NCBI GenBank assembly: GCA_963791885.1
Contig: CAWBUL010000006.1
Coordinates: 1,178,001-1,242,000, forward strand
DNA: 64,000 bases
Reading direction: 5' to 3'
Origin: CAVSUZ01 sp963791885
GTDB lineage: Bacteria > Pseudomonadota > Alphaproteobacteria > Acetobacterales > Acetobacteraceae
Positions 52,307 through 61,622 of this stretch are shown in pieces (position 1 is the stretch's first letter; each line of letters starts with the position of its first letter). The notes beneath the pieces were generated by a model. It ran no database searches and had not been told where the DNA came from. It worked only from the letters and a program-made list of their open reading frames with translations. The position numbers and the translations under genes are program-made.

Positions 52307-53439
52307 GTGTTCTGACTCATACGGACGATGCAGGCAATCTTTCGAGCTTGGCAAGGATTGAGGCGGTGGCTGCGGTCCAGACGAATGGGCGTGGTTCGGC
52401 ATTTCGCTCAGCGAGGTAAGTCTTAATGGCAGCCTGCAGGCTGACGAGGGAGTGGAAGCTGCCGCGCCGGATGCGTTGTCGGGTAAGAGCGGAGAAGAAG
52501 GTCTCCACCGCGTTCAGCCATGACCCGGAGGTTGGCGTGAAGTGGAAGGTCCATGGTCATGCCGTGCCAGCCAGGCCTGTACCTTTCGGTGCCGGTGGGT
52601 GGCGTAGTTGTCGACGACCGCATGGACCAACTTGCCAGACGGCACCTCGCGTTCGACGGCATTGAGGAAGCGGATGAACTCCTCGTGCCGGTGTCGCTGC
52701 ATGCAGCGACCGATCACCGTACCCTTCAGCACGTTCAATGCGGCGAACAACGTCGTCGTTCCATGGCGTTTGTAGTCGTGGGTCATGGTGCCGCAGCGGC
52801 CGGGTTTCAGCGGCAGTCCAGGCTGGGTACGGTCGAGCGCCTGGATTTGGCTCTTTTCGTCGATCGACAGCACCACCGCATGGGCGGGCGGATCGAGATA
52901 AAGGCCGATGATATCCGCCATTTTCTCAGCGAACTGCGGATCACGCGAGCGCTTGAAGCTGCGCACGCGGTGCGGAGTTGGTGCGCCGCCCAGATGCGCT
53001 GCACCGAGCGCAGAGACATGGCGGTGGCGTTTGCCATGGCTCGCCCGGTCCAATACGTGGTCCCAGGGGGCGGCTCGCCACACGTGAGCGCCACGACGTG
53101 CGCCACTTTATCGGCCGGGATCGGTCGTTTGCCGGGCTTGCGCGTCTTGTCACGCAGCAACCCGTCGGGACCTTCCTCGGCAAAACGCTGCTGCCAGCGC
53201 CAGACCATGGGGCGGCTGACGCTGATCTCTTTCGCCACATGTTGCACCGGCCGACCACTGGCCGAGGCCAGAACAACTCGGGCTCGCTCGATGTATTTGC
53301 CCGCTCGGTTGCGATCCGATGCTATTGCCTTAAGCCGCTTCCTGTCTGCCGCGCTCAACAACACGCATACTGTCTGTGCCATGCTCACAGAATCGCATGG
53401 CAACCGCATGTTGTAAATCGATAGAATGCGTCAGAGCAC
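52307..53439 (-). mobile_element. IS630-family element (second copy, different subtype)
   Basis: 1133 bp, ends GTGTTCTGACTCAT and reversed GTGCTCTGACGCAT, with TA on both sides (52305-52306, 53440-53441). It entered the TA of the CTAG duplication made by IS701. Confidence 0.85.
52317..53409 (-). pseudogene. IS630-family transposase with two frameshifts
   Basis: Three consecutive frames are needed: 53409 to ~52980 (MRLPCDSVSMAQTVCVLLSA, HVAKEISVSRPMVWRWQQRF), ~52980 to ~52560 (SFKRSRDPQFAEKMADIIGL, LSIDEKSQIQALDRTQPGLP, HAVVDNYATHRHRKV) and ~52560 to 52317 (METFFSALTRQRIRRGSFHS). The DDE residues survive, but two indels prevent a full protein. Related to but clearly different from the IS630 at 7.7-10.2 kb. 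Confidence 0.85.
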
Positions 53440-53470
53440 TAGATGTAGTTTTTTTAGGCTGTTGTAGTAA

Positions 53471-54446
53471 GTGTCCGTCCGGCGACTTTGTGAGTCATTT
53501 GAATCGGTTGCCGGTCCGGATGGACTGAGTGCTTGAAGCGGCTCGATCGGGTGTGATTCTTTGCCTGGCACCAAGCCACGAGGTGCCTGATGTGGACGAT
53601 GGAAAACCGCCATCGCTATGACCGCGACAAGCTGCGTTATCCGAGCGATCTCACCGATGCGGAATGGCGGCTGATCAGGCCGCTTATACCACCCGCCAAG
53701 CGTGGCGGTGGCAAGCGTACCGTCAACATGCGCGAAGTGGTCAACGGCGTGATGTATGTGCTGAGCACCGGCTGCCAGTGGCGCTACATTCCAAAGGACC
53801 TGCCACCGCGCAGCACGGTGAACGGCTACTTCTGCTTGTGGGGCTGGGACGGCACGTTGGAGAAGATCCATCACGCGCTCTACGTTAAATGCCGCGAACA
53901 GGCGGGACGAGAAGCCAGTCCGACCGCCTGCGTCATCGACAGCCAAAGCGTGAAAAGCGCAGAAAAAGGGGGGCAGCGATCGACCCACACGGCTTTGATG
54001 CGGGCAAGCTGATCAAAGGGAAGAAGCGCCATGTCCTGGTCGATACGCTGGGTCTGGTGCTGCACGCGCTGGTCACCGCCGCCAACGTGCAAGACCGCGA
54101 CGGCGGCATCCTGCTGCTGTCCACTCTGTTCGGACAGTTCCCGTTCCTGCGCAAGCTATTCGCCGACAGTGCTTACACAGGGCCGGTCTTCCAGGACGGC
54201 GCGGCCCGCGCGATGCGCAGCCTGATCGTCGAAATCGTCAAGCGCTCCGACCACCCCAAGGGCTTCGTCGTCGAACCTAAACGCTGGATCGTCGAGCGCT
54301 CCATCGCATGGCTCAACCGATGCCGCCGGCTCGCCAAGGACTGGGAAAATCGTAACCATAACGCCCTCGCCTTCCTCCGCCTCGCATCAATCCGCCTCAT
54401 GCTTAGAAGACTCTGTAATCCTTCGTGAAGTCTCCGGACGGAACTC
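53471..54446 (+). mobile_element. IS5-family element, tandem copy 1
   Basis: 976 bp, starts GTGTCCGTCCGGCGACTT, ends AAGTCTCCGGACGGAACTC. Left flank TAA, right flank TTA (54447-54449) shared with copy 2. Confidence 0.92.
53590..54428 (+). CDS. IS5-family transposase, copy 1 (frameshift-fused OrfA/OrfB)
   Basis: OrfA starts MWTMENRHRYDRDKLRYPSD and runs to CVIDSQSVKSAEKGG (first Asp). At the A5G6 run (about 53965) a frame change continues as AAIDPHGFDAGKLIKGKKRH then ADSAYTGPVFQDG (second Asp) and EPKRWIVERSIAWLNRCRRL (Glu), ending RLMLRRLCNPS. No other disruption, so it is probably functional. It differs from copy 2 at one base (Leu versus Met in GGILLLSTLFG). Confidence 0.9.
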
Positions 54447-54449
54447 TTA

Positions 54450-55425
54450 GTGTCCGTCCGGCGACTTTGTGAGTCATTTGAATCGGTTGCCGGTCCGGAT
54501 GGACTGAGTGCTTGAAGCGGCTCGATCGGGTGTGATTCTTTGCCTGGCACCAAGCCACGAGGTGCCTGATGTGGACGATGGAAAACCGCCATCGCTATGA
54601 CCGCGACAAGCTGCGTTATCCGAGCGATCTCACCGATGCGGAATGGCGGCTGATCAGGCCGCTTATACCACCCGCCAAGCGTGGCGGTGGCAAGCGTACC
54701 GTCAACATGCGCGAAGTGGTCAACGGCGTGATGTATGTGCTGAGCACCGGCTGCCAGTGGCGCTACATTCCAAAGGACCTGCCACCGCGCAGCACGGTGA
54801 ACGGCTACTTCTGCTTGTGGGGCTGGGACGGCACGTTGGAGAAGATCCATCACGCGCTCTACGTTAAATGCCGCGAACAGGCGGGACGAGAAGCCAGTCC
54901 GACCGCCTGCGTCATCGACAGCCAAAGCGTGAAAAGCGCAGAAAAAGGGGGGCAGCGATCGACCCACACGGCTTTGATGCGGGCAAGCTGATCAAAGGGA
55001 AGAAGCGCCATGTCCTGGTCGATACGCTGGGTCTGGTGCTGCACGCGCTGGTCACCGCCGCCAACGTGCAAGACCGCGACGGCGGCATCCTGCTGATGTC
55101 CACTCTGTTCGGACAGTTCCCGTTCCTGCGCAAGCTATTCGCCGACAGTGCTTACACAGGGCCGGTCTTCCAGGACGGCGCGGCCCGCGCGATGCGCAGC
55201 CTGATCGTCGAAATCGTCAAGCGCTCCGACCACCCCAAGGGCTTCGTCGTCGAACCTAAACGCTGGATCGTCGAGCGCTCCATCGCATGGCTCAACCGAT
55301 GCCGCCGGCTCGCCAAGGACTGGGAAAATCGTAACCATAACGCCCTCGCCTTCCTCCGCCTCGCATCAATCCGCCTCATGCTTAGAAGACTCTGTAATCC
55401 TTCGTGAAGTCTCCGGACGGAACTC
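54450..55425 (+). mobile_element. IS5-family element, tandem copy 2
   Basis: 976 bp direct repeat of copy 1, separated from it by the 3-bp target TTA and followed by TTA (55426-55428). Confidence 0.92.
54569..55407 (+). CDS. IS5-family transposase, copy 2 (frameshift-fused OrfA/OrfB)
   Basis: Identical to the copy 1 transposase except Met for Leu in GGILLMSTLFG. The same A5G6 slippage run (about 54944) joins OrfA and OrfB. It is also the intact reference for reconstructing the broken outer IS5 at 5.3-7.2 kb. Confidence 0.9.
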
Positions 55426-55886
55426 TTAGACTTAAGACCGCTAAGGTATACAGCGGAGGAGATTATAAATTACGCGAACTAATATAGCGATCACGGAAAC
55501 GTCATTCAAGTAATTAAATCAGTTATGGCCTCATTTTGGCGCATAATTCTTAGCGGCATTCGGTACTCACCCTTTGCAGGTTCGGTCTTTGACCGCACGT
55601 TTCATTTGAGATACGAAGTCCGCCCCGATTCCAGCGATGATGATGTGGCGGTACAGCAGCTATTACGATAGTCGCGGAGATATCGGCGTTTCATCGCACG
55701 AGCGATGAATACGGAAAGACCCCCACGAACGGGTACGAGCCGTTCGCAGGGGCCGGTCTAGATGGGGTTTGACACCCTCCGTCTGTGCCCGGTTGGGCAC
55801 GGCCAAGGTGGTAACGCGCGTTTCGCTGCGAGTGCAAGCGGAAACGCCGGAGACCTTGTCCGTGACCCAGCCGAAAGGAGGCTGGA
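55426..55886. other. AT-richer leader region with three hairpins, left part of an integrative element
   Basis: No gene. Notably lower GC than the surroundings for the first ~150 bases. It contains hairpins TTCATCGC/GCGATGAA (55690-55709, 4-base loop), GAACGG/CCGTTC (about 55727-55746) and GTGCCC/GGGCAC (about 55786-55801). These precede the HTH genes and could be operators or recombination sites. Confidence 0.5.
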
Positions 55887-56087
55887 TTGCAAGGGAGAAC
55901 GTTTCCCTCTCGGAAATGGCTATCAGCCGGCGAAGCTGCGGCACGTGCCGACGTTGCGCACGACACGATCGCGCGGTGGGTTCGGCAGCATGGTATCGGG
56001 CGCAAGGTAGGCGGCCGGTTGCGCATTGATCCGGATGCCCTCGAACGACTTTTGCGCGGCGAAGAGCCCGGGCGGGCGATACGATGA
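55887..56087 (+). CDS. HTH (excisionase/MerR-like) DNA-binding protein
   Basis: 66 residues: WLSAGEAAARADVAHDTIAR then WVRQHGIGRKVGGRLRIDPD and ALERLLRGEE, the winged-helix layout of excisionase/helix_turn_helix_17 proteins. Initiation at TTG 55887 is supported by AAGGAGG 7 bases upstream. Its stop overlaps the next ATG (ATGA). It probably controls excision or early genes of the element. Confidence 0.75.
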   Translation: MQGRTFPSRKWLSAGEAAARADVAHDTIARWVRQHGIGRKVGGRLRIDPDALERLLRGEEPGRAIR

Positions 56088-56302
56088 CCGAAGCAGAATC
56101 TGCGATGAGAGGAGCAGAATACGCCCGGGTGCCGGAGACGTGCCGCAACTTTGGTGTGAGCAAAAATTGGCTGTACAACGAAGCTGCGGCCGGACGCGTG
56201 CGGATGGTGAAGATCCGCTCGCGTACGTTGGTTGAGTTAGCCAGCGTTCGCGCCGTCCTTGCCAAACTGCCTGCACCCAAGCTGCGTTCCCCGAAAGCCT
56301 AA
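56084..56302 (+). CDS. Second small HTH/excisionase-like protein
   Basis: 72 residues: EYARVPETCRNFGVSKNWLY then NEAAAGRVRMVKIRSRTLVE, again the winged-helix pattern in which the wing (RVRMVKIRSRTL) follows the recognition helix. Translationally coupled to the previous HTH gene. Tandem AlpA/Xis-like genes often open integrative elements. Confidence 0.65.
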   Translation: MTEAESAMRGAEYARVPETCRNFGVSKNWLYNEAAAGRVRMVKIRSRTLVELASVRAVLAKLPAPKLRSPKA

Positions 56303-56413
56303 CAAATGCCGCCGATCCGTTGTTGGACCGGCGCGGCACTACTCGGGTTCATTGAACAGTACCCCGTGTAGCAAGCTCGGCGACTCTCGCAACGGATCGG
56401 CGTGGAGATATCT

Positions 56414-56593
56414 ATGTACCGATCATCAAGACGATCGATTGGCTACACGTCCGCGGACCCGCGTGAACATCTAGCTGAACTCGCCCCGCGCTCCGCGCTT
56501 GAAGAGCTGGCAGTGGTGCCCCTGCCACGCACTGCAGCTGATGGTCGCGGAACCGGCATGGCTCGAGCAAATCGCTCGGGGGTGGTGAGATGA
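56414..56593 (+). CDS. Hypothetical short protein (59 aa)
   Basis: MYRSSRRSIGYTSADPREHL then AELAPRSALEELAVVPLPRT. No family; its stop overlaps the ATGATG of the primase gene, which supports translation. An earlier ATG at 56402 is possible. Confidence 0.4.
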   Translation: MYRSSRRSIGYTSADPREHLAELAPRSALEELAVVPLPRTAADGRGTGMARANRSGVVR

Positions 56594-57471
56594 TGAGCGC
56601 CATCGAGCTTGCAAATCGCCTACGCCTGAAGCGTTACGCCCGTTCCTGGCGTGGATGCTGCCCAGCCTGCAACTATGCAGGAGGCGCTTTCTCAGTTCGC
56701 GATGTGGGAGGGCGAACGCGTCTTTTCTGCGCCAATGGCTGCACCTACGACGAGCTTCAAAAGGCGCTCGCGAGACGTTTCATGGAAAACTGCGAGCTTG
56801 CCACCGGGCCAAGTGACAACCGCACTCGAAGTGAGCGAAAACAGCGCCGTGCATCGGCGTTCAAGCAGCGCCTTGCATTGACAATATGGGGCGGCTCGGA
56901 ACCTGTGCCCGGAACCGTTGCGGAGGCCTATCTGGCTTCGCGCGGGTTGCGCAGCCTTGCAGGATCATCGGCGCTCCGCTTTCAGGCGGACTGCGTTCAT
57001 CCGGAGGGCGGAAAACATCCGGCACTCATCGCTGCCGTGGTGAATGGATACGGGCATGAAGTTGCGATTCATCGTACATTCCTGAAGCCTGACGGCAGCG
57101 GCAAGGCTGATGCAGAGCCGCAGAAGGCCAGCCTTGGCCCTGTCTGGGGTGGTGCGGTCCGAATTGATCCGTTGGCAGCTGAGATCGCAATCGGGGAGGG
57201 AATCGAAACCTCCGCTAGCGCAGGATTGATGCTCGGTTTGCCATGCTGGGCCGCGTTATCCGCCGGAAATCTCGGCGGCAGCCTGGTGCTGCCGGCTGAG
57301 GTCCGGAGTGTGGTGATCGCGGTTGATCCCGATCCGTCTGGGCGTGACGCGGCGCGTGCTGCTTGGTTCCGGTGGCGCGGTGAATGGTCCCGCGTGATGA
57401 TAGCGCGGGCGGTGAAGGGTTCACCACGCATTATGCGCCGCCGCCTGATCGGGATGAAGCTGATGCGTTAG
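56590..57471 (+). CDS. Toprim-domain primase-like protein
   Basis: 293 residues. An N-terminal zinc-finger-like domain (CCPACNYAGGAFSVRD, LFCANGCTYDELQKALAR) is followed by the DUF7146 region (FRADC-like HPEGGKHPALIAAVVNGYGH) and a Toprim domain with catalytic Glu in AIGEGIETSASAGLML and the DxD in IAVDPDPSGRDAA. It would prime replication of the element. The last ~15 residues (SPRIMRRRLIGMKLMR) may be out of frame, since the overlapping frame leads smoothly into the DUF3987 gene. Confidence 0.8.
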   Translation: MMSAIELANRLRLKRYARSWRGCCPACNYAGGAFSVRDVGGRTRLFCANGCTYDELQKALARRFMENCELATGPSDNRTRSERKQRRASAFKQRLALTIWGGSEPVPGTVAEAYLASRGLRSLAGSSALRFQADCVHPEGGKHPALIAAVVNGYGHEVAIHRTFLKPDGSGKADAEPQKASLGPVWGGAVRIDPLAAEIAIGEGIETSASAGLMLGLPCWAALSAGNLGGSLVLPAEVRSVVIAVDPDPSGRDAARAAWFRWRGEWSRVMIARAVKGSPRIMRRRLIGMKLMR

Positions 57472-57768
57472 CTCATCCAGATATGTCTGTGCTGCGCTTG
57501 GGCAGGCGCGTGCCGCCAAGATTGCCGGCAGCGGTATTCGGCACAGCATGGCAGCCCTGGATTGCGGAAGCAGCTCACGCCGCTGCTTGCACGCCAGACT
57601 ATGTGGCGGCGCCACTGATCACGGCGACATCCGCTCTGATCGGTAATGCGAGGTGGGCACAGGCCACACCCGGATGGTCGGAACCGCCGCATCTGTGGTG
57701 CGGGGCTGTCGGAGATAGCGGGGGCGGCAAATCGCCCGGCGCTGATTGCCTCATGCGGGACGTGCTGC

Positions 57769-59204
57769 GGTCGTGTCCCAGTTCGTGGTGTAGGAGCTGT
57801 GGGTAAGTGGCCTGCCGGAGCGACCGCCAAGAGTACCGCCAAGAGTCTGGAGTAGGCAGGCCACTTATCCACAGCGGTGGTCACCGTGGTGCTCCTGGGT
57901 AGGGTTGGGTTGCAACACGCAACTCTGACCTTGGAGGCCACCCCGATGACCGACGACATGATCACCCTTCGCGAGCTGATGGAGAAGGGTTCGGACGCGA
58001 CACTGCTGCGCGAGATGATCGGCTTCGCCGCGCAGCGTCTGATGGAACTGGAGACCGAGACTCTGTGCGGTGCTGGCCACGGCGAGCGCAGCGAGAATCG
58101 GACCAACCTGCGCAACGGCTACCGGGATCGCGACTGGCAGACACGTGCTGGGACCGTGGAGCTGCGCATACCGAAGCTACGCCGCGGCAGCTACTTTCCC
58201 GGCTTTCTGGAGCCGCGCCGGATGGCGGAGAAGGCGCTAACCGCGGTGATCCAAGAAGTCCTACGTCCAGGGCATCTCAACCCGCTCGGTGGACGAGCTG
58301 GTCAAGGCGATGGGGCTGGAGGGCATCAGCAAAAGCCAAGTGTCGCGGCTCTGTGCCGAGATCGACGAGCGGGTGCAGACGTTCCTGCACCGTCCGATCG
58401 AAGGCGAGTGGCCGTATCTGTGGCTGGATGCCACCTATGTCAAAGCCCGGCGTGATCATCATATCGTCTCGGTGGCCGTGATTGTCGCCATGGCGGTCAA
58501 CACGGACGGCCGTCGCGAGGTGCTGGGCATGACCATCGGCAACAGCGAAGCCGAGCCGTTCTGGACCGAGTTCCTGCGCTCGCTCACGCGCCGCGGCCTA
58601 CGCGGCGTCAAGCTGGTCATCTCCGACGCGCATGAAGGCCTGAAAGCAGCGATTGCCAAAGTGCTTGGCGCGACCTGGCAGCGCTGTCGCGTGCACTTCA
58701 TGCGCAATGCCTTGGCGCATGCCGGAAAGACGCAGCGACGGATCGTCTCGGCGTGGATCGGCACGGCGTTTGCCCAGGATGATGCTGAGGCCGCTCGCAA
58801 GCAGTGGCGACAGGTCGCCGATCAAGCCAGGCCACGCATCAGCAAGCTCGCCGCCCTGATGGACCATGCCGAAGCTGATGTCCTGGCCTACATGGGCTTT
58901 CCGGCACAGCACCGCACCAAGATACACAGCACCAATCCGCTCGAACGCCTCAATGGGGAGATCAAGCGGCGCAGCGAGGTGGTGGGTATCTTCCCGAACG
59001 AAGCCGCTGTTACCCGGCTGGTTGGTGCACTGCTACTCGAACAGAATGATGAATGGGCCGTTCAGCGTGCCCGCTATATGACCCTGGAAACCATCGCTCC
59101 CCTGGGCCATGATCTCAGCGTCAGTCTGCCTCTCATCGCAGCCTGACACGGCGGTCCAACCCGCCAAGGAGTTCTGCTCCTACACCACGTGTTGGGACAC
59201 CATC
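57769..59204 (+). mobile_element. IS256-family element
   Basis: 1436 bp with ends GGTCGTGTCCCA and reversed GATGGTGTCCCA, both followed by CGTGGTGTAGGAGC, and an 8-bp target duplication CGTGCTGC (57761-57768, 59205-59212). Confidence 0.9.
57946..59146 (+). pseudogene. IS256-family transposase, frameshifted
   Basis: N-terminal part MTDDMITLRELMEKGSDATL to KALTAVIQEV in one frame; from ~58258 the expected YVQGISTRSVDELVKAMGLE continues in another. The DDE core lies in the second part: YLWLDATYVKARRDHHI, LVISDAHEGLKAAIAKVLGA and NPLERLNGEIKRRSEVVGIF. One indel near 58258 breaks it. The rest is full length and could be rescued if the indel is an error. Confidence 0.85.
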
Positions 59205-60389
59205 CGTGCTGCCGGAGCTCGAGCGACGGATGAGTGGTGACTTTCCCGATCGGCTTCGGGACTGGAAAGCGGCGCAGCAGATTTGGCAAGCGAAGATCGA
59301 GGCGTGGGAAATCGACGTGCGAGCGGCGGAAAGCAAAGGCAACGCCCCGCCTTTGCCCCCTGCTGAGATGGATGAATCCGAACCGCAAGAGCCGCGGTTG
59401 CTGCAGTCGGATGTTACCGTCGAGAGGTCGCGTTTCTGCTTGCCACCGCCGCGCCCAAAGGGCTGCTGATAGTCCGGGACGAATTAGCCGGGTGGCTGCT
59501 CGGGATGAATGCATATCACGATGCCGGCCGGACATTCTGGATCGAGGCCTATGGTGGCCGCCGCTACCGTCAGGAGCGCGTCAAGTCGCTGCGGCCGATC
59601 GAGGTGCCGCGCTTGGCTGTCGCCGTCTATGGTGGAACCCAGCCGGAGCGTCTGGCGCGGCTCATGCGTGAGGCTGATGACGGGCTATTCGCCCGGTTCT
59701 GTTGGTTCTGGCCCGATCCAGTACCGTTTCGTTTGACCTGCACAGCGCCGCGCGCGGCATGGGCAATCGAGGCACTGAATAAACTCCGAATGCTGGAACT
59801 CGGCCCGGACAACAGGCCGGTGATGGTGCCGCTGGCGCCCGATGCGTTGCCGGATATGGAGGCATTCGGCCGCGAGATGGGAGAACGCCAGGATCAGGCG
59901 AGCGGCCTGACGCGTTCCGCATATGGGAAAGCTCGGGGTACCGCGCTGCGGTTGTCGCTTGTGCTGGAATATCTGTGGTGGTGCGGACGCGATGGCATGG
60001 ACCCGCCACCCGCTGCCATCTCTCCCCGCGCCTTTGCCGCCGCTGCGATGTGCGTCGCGGACTACCTGATGCCCATGGCAGAGCGTGTCTATGGCGACGC
60101 GGCGGCGACGTCGGGTGAGCGCCACGCCGCCACCCTGGCACGGTGGATCGCCCGCTGTCGTCCGGAGGAGGTGCATATCCGGCGCCTGCAACGCGAGGTG
60201 CGGCTGCCCGGGCTGCGGGATGCCGGAACAATCCGTCGGGCCTGTGATGAGCTTGTGGAGGCTGGATGGCTCTATCCCGCGCCCCGGTGCGGTGGCGCCG
60301 AGCGCCGACGGATCGCATATCGGGTAAACCCTGTGATCTGGGACCGCATCCGGTGAGCCGGTGGGCTGCTCTACCCCACTCTATCCCCT

Positions 60390-60637
60390 GACACTGGCGA
60401 CACTGGCGACACTGGGGCCGAATGCAGAGGCCAACTGGCCCCTGAGGCCGATTCCGGCCTGCCCCTGGTGTCAATGGATCGGTTGACACTGGGTGACCGT
60501 GGGCAGACGAGCGACTGAGCGGTTCCCACCGTCACCCATTGTCAAAGCCATTCGTGACACTGGGCCTTGTCAGAACGCCTAGCGGAAGCGCCGTTCGGAC
60601 ACCCGGGTCCGCCACTGTCACCAGTGTCGCCAGTGTC
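60390..60637. repeat. Iteron-like GACACTGG repeats, putative origin of the element
   Basis: GACACTGGC three times in tandem (60390-60416), GACACTGGG at 60485 and 60556, and inverted CCAGTGTC at 60621 and 60630. The cluster follows the replication genes directly, as iterons often do. Confidence 0.5.
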
Positions 60638-60791
60638 GACGATATTAAGAGCGAGGACCCCACTGATCCTCTCAACCAGTGCAGCATCAGCACCATCGTT
60701 GACCCGAACGGCAATCGGGCCCGCCTCGATCTCGATCGCCGGCACCATCCCGGCATGCTTCGGCTTGGTCTTGGGCGGCAAGGGTCCGGCA
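60545..60791 (-). pseudogene. Possible IS66 TnpA fragment
   Basis: Minus-strand frame KPKHAGMVPAIEIEAGPIAV then RVNDGADAALVERISGVL resembles the C-terminal end of IS66-family TnpA proteins (IE-x-G-x-V-x-V-x-GAD-x(2)-L). It is cut on its upstream side by the IS6 terminus at 60792. No TnpB/TnpC remains. The identification rests on a short motif. Confidence 0.35.
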
Positions 60792-61622
60792 GGAATTGCC
60801 AACTTAACCGGGGTCGGACGCGGCAAGAACGAGCGTTGCATGGTTAACTGATTTCATGCCGCCATGTGGACGCACGTCTCCTGGCGCCAGATCCGGAATG
60901 CCTTGGCACGAGCACGCCGATAACTGCTCGCCGCCATGAGATGACGTCGTGGCCGGAAATGGCCGTAGATGATCCCATGCGCCGAAAGGAAATGCTGTGC
61001 CTGTCCGGCCGACTTGAACTTCTGCATTTGCCGTTCTCGGCGTCGGGTAGGCCGATGCGAATTTTCAGCTCGATTATTTAGGTATCTGCTCGTGCGATGC
61101 CGGACATCCGGCAGGACGGCACGCTGAGCAACACCGTAACTGCGCAAGCCATCAGTGACGAGCCGCCTGGGTTTACATTTCAGCCCTCGCAGCAGGCGCT
61201 TGAAGAATCGTGTGGCCGCTGCCCCGTTCCGTCGCTGCTGTACGAGGATATCCAGCACGACCCCGTGCTGATCCACGGCGCGCCATAGATAGTGTAGCTT
61301 GCCGTTGATCCGGATGAACACCTCGTCGAGGTGCCATGTGTCGCCCGGCCTTGGCCGGCGCCGGCGCAGCTTGCGAGCAAACTCCGCTCCGAATTTCCGG
61401 CACCAGTGCCGGATGCTCTCATGGGTCACGATCACGCCCCGTTCGGTCAGGATCAGCTCGACATCTCGCAGGCTGAGGCTGAACACATGATACAGCCAGA
61501 CGGCGTGGTTGATGATCTCGGCTGGAAACCGGTGCCGGGGATAGGAGGTGGACGGAGCCTCATGCCGTCAGCCTCGCCCAACACCCGTCCAGGCGCCAGA
61601 GGCGGTTAACTTGGCAATACCC
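60792..61622 (-). mobile_element. IS6-family element, copy 2
   Basis: 831 bp, ends GGAATTGCCAACTTA and reversed GGTATTGCCAAGTTA. Homologous to the element at 12461-13289 and the same distance from end to stop codon. Confidence 0.82.
60854..61548 (-). CDS. IS6-family transposase
   Basis: A DDE transposase, unbroken from YPRHRFPAEIINHAVWLYHV through DTWHLDEVFIRI (first Asp), LVTDGLRSYGVAQRAVLP (second Asp) and NRAENSHRPTRRRERQMQKF (Glu). No ATG is in frame before HAVWLYHVF; GTG at 61486 would drop the N-terminal helix, so either a non-standard start is used or the 5' end is damaged. It is the better preserved of the two IS6 copies. Confidence 0.8.

Larger units (their letters stand above)
57483..60356 (+). 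pseudogene. DUF3987 helicase/primase-associated protein, split by IS256 and frameshifted
   Basis: The 5' part (MSVLRLGRRVPPRLPAAVFG, DYVAAPLITATSALIGNARW, Walker A GDSGGGKSPG) stops in IS256 after LMRDVL. Removing IS256 and one 8-bp repeat continues as PELERRMSGDFPDRLRDWKA, then LQSDVTVE. A missing base near 59428 shifts the frame to VAFLLATAAPKGLLIVRDEL (Walker B region), AGWLLGMNAYHDAG and the long C-terminal part ending at 60356. DUF3987 proteins are probable replicative ATPases of phages and integrative elements. This copy has two separate lesions. Confidence 0.8.

Noticed and set aside
54173..54967. 264-residue minus-strand frame spanning the two IS5 copies
   Set aside because: Antisense of the IS5 transposases, duplicated only because the IS is duplicated.
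60390..60637. CRISPR array
   Set aside because: Repeat unit is 9 bp with no regular spacers and has inverted copies; no cas genes.
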